From contig JAFDJC010000104.1 in assembly GCA_019307665.1 (NCBI GenBank), positions 1-9,786 on the forward strand: a stretch of DNA of 9,786 nucleotides. The letters are read 5' to 3'. Made by a program: the position numbers and the translations under genes. Each line of letters begins with the position of its first letter. Position 1 is the first letter of the stretch. This document shows positions 6,780-9,786 of the stretch, piece by piece. Under the pieces are notes generated by a model that did not search any database, was not told the DNA's origin, and saw only the letters and a list, made by a program, of their open reading frames with translations. This DNA comes from Deltaproteobacteria bacterium (lineage in GTDB: Bacteria; Desulfobacterota; Desulfobacteria; Desulfobacterales; SURF-7).

Positions 6780-7052
6780 TCAGCTTTTTCCATATTTGTA
6801 GATTGTTTCAATGAGCTCATTAATAATTTCCTGGCCTTGGCCCTGAGTAATGGCATTTGTAACACAGCTTTCAACATGTCGTTTCATAATTATACCGGCA
6901 ACCCCACTTAGTGCCTTTTCTGCGGCTGTAATCTGGTTAATTATATCAATACAGTACTTTTCATTATCGACCATTTTCATGATACCTCTAATCTGCCCCT
7001 CAATCTTTTTCAGCCGTGTTACGGCATTTATCTTAGCCTCCTCGTTAATCAT
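6780..7052 (-). CDS. csoR: CsoR-type copper-sensing repressor
   Basis: Cytoplasmic all-alpha DNA-binding repressor of the DUF156 (CsoR/RcnR/CstR/FrmR) family, 90 aa, full length. The copper-sensor ligand set is visible: C34, H59 and C63 (in KYCIDI and KRHVESC), matching Cys36/His61/Cys65 of the Mycobacterium tuberculosis protein. Y33 and E79 match its second-shell Tyr35 and Glu81. This separates it from RcnR (His-rich), CstR (no His) and FrmR. It should release its operator upon Cu(I) binding. A purine-rich AGGGGG precedes the ATG. The gene is first in the operon with the HMA-tailed permease, and a GC-rich palindrome typical of CsoR targets lies upstream at 7138-7155. Confidence 0.92.
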   Translation of the reverse strand: MINEEAKINAVTRLKKIEGQIRGIMKMVDNEKYCIDIINQITAAEKALSGVAGIIMKRHVESCVTNAITQGQGQEIINELIETIYKYGKS

Positions 7053-7080
7053 ACATCCCCCTGTTCAACAGTCCATATAT

Positions 7081-7139
7081 GTTATTAGATAATCGCATAT
7101 TGCATAAATAAATTAAAACAGCATCTTGCGTCTAATAAC
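7081..7139 (-). repeat. Inverted repeat in the csoR leader, potential mRNA stem-loop
   Basis: GTTATTAGA (7081-7089) and TCTAATAAC (7131-7139) are perfect reverse complements; inside them CGCA (7094-7097) pairs with TGCG (7127-7130) after a 4-nt bulge, with weaker pairing further in. The element fills the leader between the operator and the csoR ribosome binding site, so it would be transcribed. Its outer end touches the CsoR-type operator. Function unknown. Confidence 0.55.
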
Positions 7140-7155
7140 CCTACCCCGGTAGGGT
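7138..7155. promoter_or_regulatory. CsoR-type operator
   Basis: ACCCTACC (7138-7145) and GGTAGGGT (7148-7155) are perfect 8-bp arms around CC. This C-tract/G-tract palindrome in otherwise AT-rich DNA resembles sites of the CsoR/RcnR family. It begins just downstream of the likely -10 of the csoR promoter, where bound repressor would block transcription of csoR and the permease. Confidence 0.8.
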
Positions 7156-7158
7156 ATC

Positions 7159-7189
7159 CATATACTAATTCATATTTTATAACTGTCAA
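7159..7189 (-). promoter_or_regulatory. Probable csoR-permease promoter
   Basis: On the minus strand TTGACA (7184-7189) is followed by TATATG (7159-7164) after 19 nt; GTATAT with 18 nt is the alternative. The long spacer makes the -10 choice uncertain, but the -35 is perfect and the operator follows at once. Confidence 0.5.
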
Positions 7190-7218
7190 GGCTTTCGAGT
7201 TGTTTTTGTTAATAGCTT

Positions 7219-7247
7219 CCGGGCTCCGGCTTTCGCCGGAGTGACGG
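7219..7247. repeat. REP-like palindromic element
   Basis: CTCCGGC (7224-7230) and GCCGGAG (7235-7241) pair perfectly around TTTC, with outer CCG (7219-7221) and CGG (7245-7247) extending the symmetry. Read on the minus strand it is CGTCACTCCGGCGAAAGCC, close to the CGTCATTCCCGCGAAAGCG-type element scattered between genes of many proteobacteria. It lies between the ferredoxin gene end and the csoR promoter, a usual REP location. No T-run follows on either strand, so it is not a standard terminator. Confidence 0.65.
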
Positions 7248-7312
7248 GATTTAGACTCTCATACGAAACTATCAATGTTTTAGTTTATATGCATGTAATC
7301 CACAAAGATATC

Positions 7313-8059
7313 CTAAAATGCACGCTCAATTATTTTACCCCTGTTGCTTACAACTACTTTTTCAAGAGGAATGTTTACATCAGCTTTTTCCATGGCCTTG
7401 GTCAAAATTCCAGGAAGACCTGAACAGCATGGCACTTCCATGACAACAGAAGTAATGCTGTTTATTTCTGTTGTTTGAAAGATTTCTGCAAATTTATCGA
7501 TGTATTCCTGAACATTATCGAATTTCGGGCACCCCATCATCACAACTCGTCCTTTAAGCAAATCCTTGTGCAGGTTAGGATATGCGCCGCCGCAGCAATC
7601 GGCTAGAACTAGCAGGTCTGCGCCTTTTAAAAACGGCGCTTGTGCAGGGATTAGACGAATCTTTATGGGCCAGTGGGTCAGAGCGGACTGTACGTCCTCA
7701 AAAGATGCCGGCCTGTTTGCTTCCTGGCATGAGGAAACAGGAGCAAAGTTCAGGATATTTGTCGATGGGCATCCGCACGCCGTGGTTGTTTCTTGCTCAG
7801 GCTTTTTTTCAGACTCCTTTTCAAGATGCTTTTCAACAGCCTCTTCATCAAATTCCTCAGCTTCACGTTCCACTATCTCCAGTGCGCCGGTCGGGCATTC
7901 TCCTATGCACGCACCTAAACCGTCACAAAGATTGTCGGCAACTACCTTTGCCTTGCCATCGATAATCTCCATGGCACCTTCTGCGCATCCTGTTATGCAC
8001 TGGCCGCAACCGTCACAGAGTTCTTCATTTATTTCGATTATTTTACGCATTGTTTTCAT
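7313..8059 (-). CDS. Cysteine-rich ferredoxin-like protein, 2[4Fe-4S]-type N-terminus
   Basis: Probable cytoplasmic redox protein of 248 aa, no signal or membrane segment. The first cluster site is complete: C15, C18, C21, C25. The second reads C45-DGLGA-C51-IGE-C55-P, where the expected second cysteine is L48, so it may hold a [3Fe-4S] cluster or use another ligand. An acidic linker (~64-91) leads to a C-terminal domain with C95/C97 (ACGCP), C111, C155/C156 (ADCCGG), C177 (GCPKFD) and C211/C212 (PCCSGLPG), which looks like a further metal or disulfide site. Such proteins occur in anaerobes, some beside hcp or Fnr-like genes; the function is not established. The ATG at 8059 has AAGGAGA 8 nt upstream; an in-frame ATG three codons later is less well placed. 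It follows the HD gene by 31 nt in the same operon. Confidence 0.85.
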   Translation of the reverse strand: MKTMRKIIEINEELCDGCGQCITGCAEGAMEIIDGKAKVVADNLCDGLGACIGECPTGALEIVEREAEEFDEEAVEKHLEKESEKKPEQETTTACGCPSTNILNFAPVSSCQEANRPASFEDVQSALTHWPIKIRLIPAQAPFLKGADLLVLADCCGGAYPNLHKDLLKGRVVMMGCPKFDNVQEYIDKFAEIFQTTEINSITSVVMEVPCCSGLPGILTKAMEKADVNIPLEKVVVSNRGKIIERAF

Positions 8060-8090
8060 AATATTTTCTCCTTTAAGGGCAATGTTTTTT

Positions 8091-8819
8091 TTAAGACAAA
8101 AGCACTTTTCTTGCTTCTTCCCGTCCTCCTTTTGTCAGGAACGATTTTTCGATTATCGACTCGAGACGTTGACTTTCGGTTTTCTTCTCTTTTTTGTTGT
8201 CTTCCAGGTTTGCGATCAGGTCAGCGTCATACAGCACTTTGAAATTGACAGTCTCATCAGGGCGCGGGCTATGGTGGTGGCCGACGATATCGCAGACTTC
8301 ATCTGTCATTTCTTCATTTGCCCCGAGTTTTTCGAGAATCGATCTCGCGATCGGCGGCCCTTCCTGCTCCTGGTATTTTGCGGCAGTACTATTATATTTT
8401 CGTTCCGCCTCATGAATACCGATATCATGCAGATAAGCTGCAGACAGGATAACCGCAAGGTTGCCGGCTTCCTGTTTTCCTATGCGTTCAGCATATCTTG
8501 CTACTCTTGTCGCATGACCGATTCTTTTAAAATCCGACTTAAAGTATCGCTTCATCTCTATTGCCACCCGGTCTTTTAACAAATCCTCTTTCTGAGCAAG
8601 AAGTTCAGGGGGCAGGTTACCGATGCACTGCTCGGCAAACTGGCAGTATGCTGCGCAGCCGAAATCAAGACCCGGGTTAAGAAACCGATGTCCGCATGCA
8701 GGGCATCTCCGCATGGTATCGTCTTTGAAAAATTCAACATTATGACCGCATTCCGGGCATTTTGAATCAAAAATCGCTCCCGGTTTCCAGTACTGTGTAT
8801 CTTGTCCCGGACATTTCAT
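8091..8819 (-). CDS. Zinc-ribbon plus HD-domain phosphohydrolase-like protein
   Basis: Cytoplasmic protein of 242 aa joining a cysteine-rich N-terminus to an HD domain. C21-x2-C24 and C39-x2-C42 form a rubredoxin/zinc-ribbon-like knuckle; C3, C55, C59 and C65 add to the set. The HD signature follows: H102 (IGHATR), H131-D132 (LHDIG), H181-H183 (GHHHSPRP) and D198/D200 (LYDAD), the metal-binding residues of nucleotide phosphohydrolases. Family members hydrolyse phosphate esters such as nucleotides or second messengers; the substrate here is unknown. GGAGGGAG precedes the ATG. It is the first gene of the operon with the ferredoxin-like protein, and its promoter carries an Fnr-like box (8890-8903), so it is probably under the neighbouring Crp/Fnr regulator. 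Confidence 0.88.
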   Translation of the reverse strand: MKCPGQDTQYWKPGAIFDSKCPECGHNVEFFKDDTMRRCPACGHRFLNPGLDFGCAAYCQFAEQCIGNLPPELLAQKEDLLKDRVAIEMKRYFKSDFKRIGHATRVARYAERIGKQEAGNLAVILSAAYLHDIGIHEAERKYNSTAAKYQEQEGPPIARSILEKLGANEEMTDEVCDIVGHHHSPRPDETVNFKVLYDADLIANLEDNKKEKKTESQRLESIIEKSFLTKGGREEARKVLLS

Positions 8820-8861
8820 GGCTACTCCCTCCGTTTAAAAGCATTACTGTTTTTTGATAAA

Positions 8862-8867
8862 CTAATA
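8862..8867 (-). promoter_or_regulatory. Candidate -10 element of the HD-ferredoxin operon
   Basis: TATTAG on the minus strand. A start site near 8855 would place the centre of the Fnr-like box at about -41.5, the class II activator position; no good -35 is needed in that arrangement. The leader would be about 36 nt. Confidence 0.4.
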
Positions 8868-8889
8868 CCTTTAAAATCCGATTGTCACA

Positions 8890-8903
8890 TTGACTTATGT
8901 CAA
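8890..8903. promoter_or_regulatory. Fnr/Dnr/HcpR-like box upstream of the HD-ferredoxin operon
   Basis: TTGAC-TTAT-GTCAA is a perfect palindrome with 5-bp arms and 4-nt centre, one base per arm away from the Fnr consensus TTGAT-N4-ATCAA. A further GTCA at 8884-8887 makes an alternating GTCA/TGAC/GTCA series. The adjacent Crp/Fnr protein has an E-x-x-S-R recognition helix suited to TTG-type half sites. Confidence 0.65.
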
Positions 8904-8950
8904 AAAAGAAAAAATTATTTTGTAAAAAACGCAGATTTTTTGATTGTCAG

Positions 8951-9634
8951 CTATATTTTTCCATGTTCTGCCAGTTCCCTCAGACCATGGGTATCCAACA
9001 GTTTTATGCTTCGGCCATCAACTTCAAGCAGGCCCTGGCTGTTCATTTTATTCAAAATGCGGGAAAGTGTTTCCGGGATTGTTCCAAGCAGGCTTGCAAG
9101 CTGGCCTTTTGAAACAGGCAAAAGTACTTTATCTTCGGTCTTCTGCTCATCTGAAAGATAAATAAGATGCGAAGCTAGTCTGCCGGGCACTTCTTTAAGG
9201 GAAAGGTTTTCGATCTGGATGGTAAATTCTCTTAGGCGCATCGAAAGGACAGCAAGCATATTCATGGCAAGAGACGGGTTCTCTGAAATCAGATCGACAA
9301 ATGTCTGCCTTGAGAAAAAGAGAAGATGGCTTTTAATGAGCGCCTCTGCATTTGCCGGGAATTTTTGTCCTGAAAAAACCGGAACCTCTCCAAATGGGCT
9401 TCCCGGTCCATAGATGTGAAGAATGTGCTCTTTCCCCTCTGCAGAGACTTTGTATATTTTTACACTGCCATCTGCCACCACATAAAAGCCGTCTCCTTCA
9501 TCTCCTTCTGAAAATACGATTCTGCCTTTATCGTAAAACCTGTCTTTGGCTATTTTCCGGACTTGATTCAGGCTGTCTTCAGAAAGTCCCCTGAAAACGG
9601 GGATAGCAGATATAATTTTAATTATTTTTTCCAT
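8951..9634 (-). CDS. Crp/Fnr-family transcriptional regulator without cysteines
   Basis: Homodimeric cytoplasmic regulator of 227 aa, normal length. Residues ~10-115 form the cyclic-nucleotide-binding-type beta roll (GDEGDGFYVV, 44-53; GSPFGEVPVF, 78-87), ~120-150 the dimer helix, and ~150-225 the winged helix-turn-helix. The recognition helix TIPETLSRILNKM (185-197) has E188, S191 and R192 in the E-x-x-S-R arrangement of Fnr, unlike Crp. There is no cysteine at all, so it cannot carry an Fnr-type [4Fe-4S] cluster; heme/NO sensing as in Dnr or HcpR is possible but unproven. The ATG lies 19 nt after the tesB stop, with only a weak AAGA-type ribosome site, so it is probably cotranscribed. It likely controls the HD-ferredoxin operon next door through the box at 8890-8903. 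Confidence 0.9.
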   Translation of the reverse strand: MEKIIKIISAIPVFRGLSEDSLNQVRKIAKDRFYDKGRIVFSEGDEGDGFYVVADGSVKIYKVSAEGKEHILHIYGPGSPFGEVPVFSGQKFPANAEALIKSHLLFFSRQTFVDLISENPSLAMNMLAVLSMRLREFTIQIENLSLKEVPGRLASHLIYLSDEQKTEDKVLLPVSKGQLASLLGTIPETLSRILNKMNSQGLLEVDGRSIKLLDTHGLRELAEHGKI

Positions 9635-9653
9635 TCTTGATTTTTATATCATT

Positions 9654-9786
9654 TCAGGTCTTTTTTTTGCCTCGATAACGGATAAGGCCTTCCTGGGACG
9701 TGGATGCAACCAGTTGACCATCGCGTGAAAAAATATGGCCGTGATTAAACCCAAGTGCCTTGCTGGCATTTGGGCTGTTGCAAACG
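9654..9786 (-). CDS. tesB: TesB-type acyl-CoA thioesterase II, C-terminal fragment (partial)
   Basis: The last 43 residues of a gene that starts beyond the right edge; the frame runs from 9785 down to the TGA at 9654-9656. GFNHGHIFSRDGQLVAS (residues 12-28 of the fragment) followed by TSQEGLIR (29-36) is the conserved end of the double hot-dog TesB thioesterase, including the T/S-Q-E-G-L segment in which Gln belongs to the catalytic Asp-Thr-Gln set of E. coli TesB. The enzyme hydrolyses acyl-CoA to free fatty acid and CoA. A lysine-rich tail (GKKKT) follows. The fragment is incomplete only because of the window edge. It lies 19 nt before the Crp/Fnr gene. Confidence 0.85.
   Translation of the reverse strand, partial: VCNSPNASKALGFNHGHIFSRDGQLVASTSQEGLIRYRGKKKT

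Noticed and set aside
7224..7241. The GC-rich hairpin as a terminator of the ferredoxin operon
   Set aside because: No T-run follows on the minus strand; the sequence fits a REP-like element better.
7566..8579. 337-codon plus-strand open frame across the ferredoxin and HD genes
   Set aside because: It is antisense to two well-supported genes with clear domains, has no recognisable domain, and spans their intergenic gap; it is a shadow frame.
8904..8950. A6/T6 pairing downstream of the Crp/Fnr gene as a terminator
   Set aside because: The stem would be only A-U pairs around a short loop, without the GC-rich stem of a rho-independent terminator.

Overview
The window reads as chromosomal DNA from an anaerobic, respiring bacterium, most likely a deltaproteobacterium (Desulfobacterota, for example a Desulfobacterales-like sulfate reducer). 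The grounds are a multiheme cytochrome c pair with a NapC/NrfH-type membrane anchor, FeoAB ferrous-iron uptake, an HMA-tailed SO_0444-type metal permease, a cysteine-rich ferredoxin-like protein next to a Crp/Fnr regulator, and a TesB thioesterase end. This placement is inference from gene content. Nearly all genes lie on the minus strand; only the DtxR-family regulator is on plus. No rRNA, tRNA, CRISPR array, insertion sequence or phage gene was found.

Layout. (1) 27-2477: feoA-feoB, minus strand, translationally coupled. (2) 2501-3199: a 41-bp perfect inverted repeat that overlaps the feoAB promoter, then a divergent DtxR/MntR/IdeR-family regulator ending in a rho-independent terminator. 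(3) 3217-5421: an octaheme hydroxylamine-oxidoreductase-like cytochrome c preceded by a tetraheme NapC/NrfH-type quinol dehydrogenase, with a good promoter upstream. (4) 5511-7189: a CsoR-type copper sensor followed by a permease carrying a C-terminal HMA metallochaperone domain, behind a promoter and a GC-rich CsoR-type operator. (5) 7219-7247: a REP-like palindrome. (6) 7313-8903: a zinc-ribbon/HD-domain protein and a ferredoxin-like protein, apparently one operon, behind an Fnr-like box placed as for class II activation. (7) 8951-9786: a Crp/Fnr-family regulator without cysteines, directly after the 3' end of a tesB gene that is cut by the window edge.

How the parts may fit. The first half is an Fe(II) uptake locus with its probable repressor and operator. 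The cytochrome pair would carry quinol electrons through the tetraheme anchor to a periplasmic octaheme enzyme acting on nitrite, hydroxylamine or a related nitrogen compound. The csoR-permease pair is a copper (possibly zinc) efflux unit. The Crp/Fnr, HD and ferredoxin genes resemble the neighbourhoods of HcpR/Dnr-like nitrosative-stress regulators in anaerobes, so the window may be a redox, metal and reactive-nitrogen locus. That link is inference; no hcp gene is in view. The strongest leads are the HAO-like/NapC-like module, the palindrome at the feo promoter, and the Fnr-like box before the HD-ferredoxin operon.
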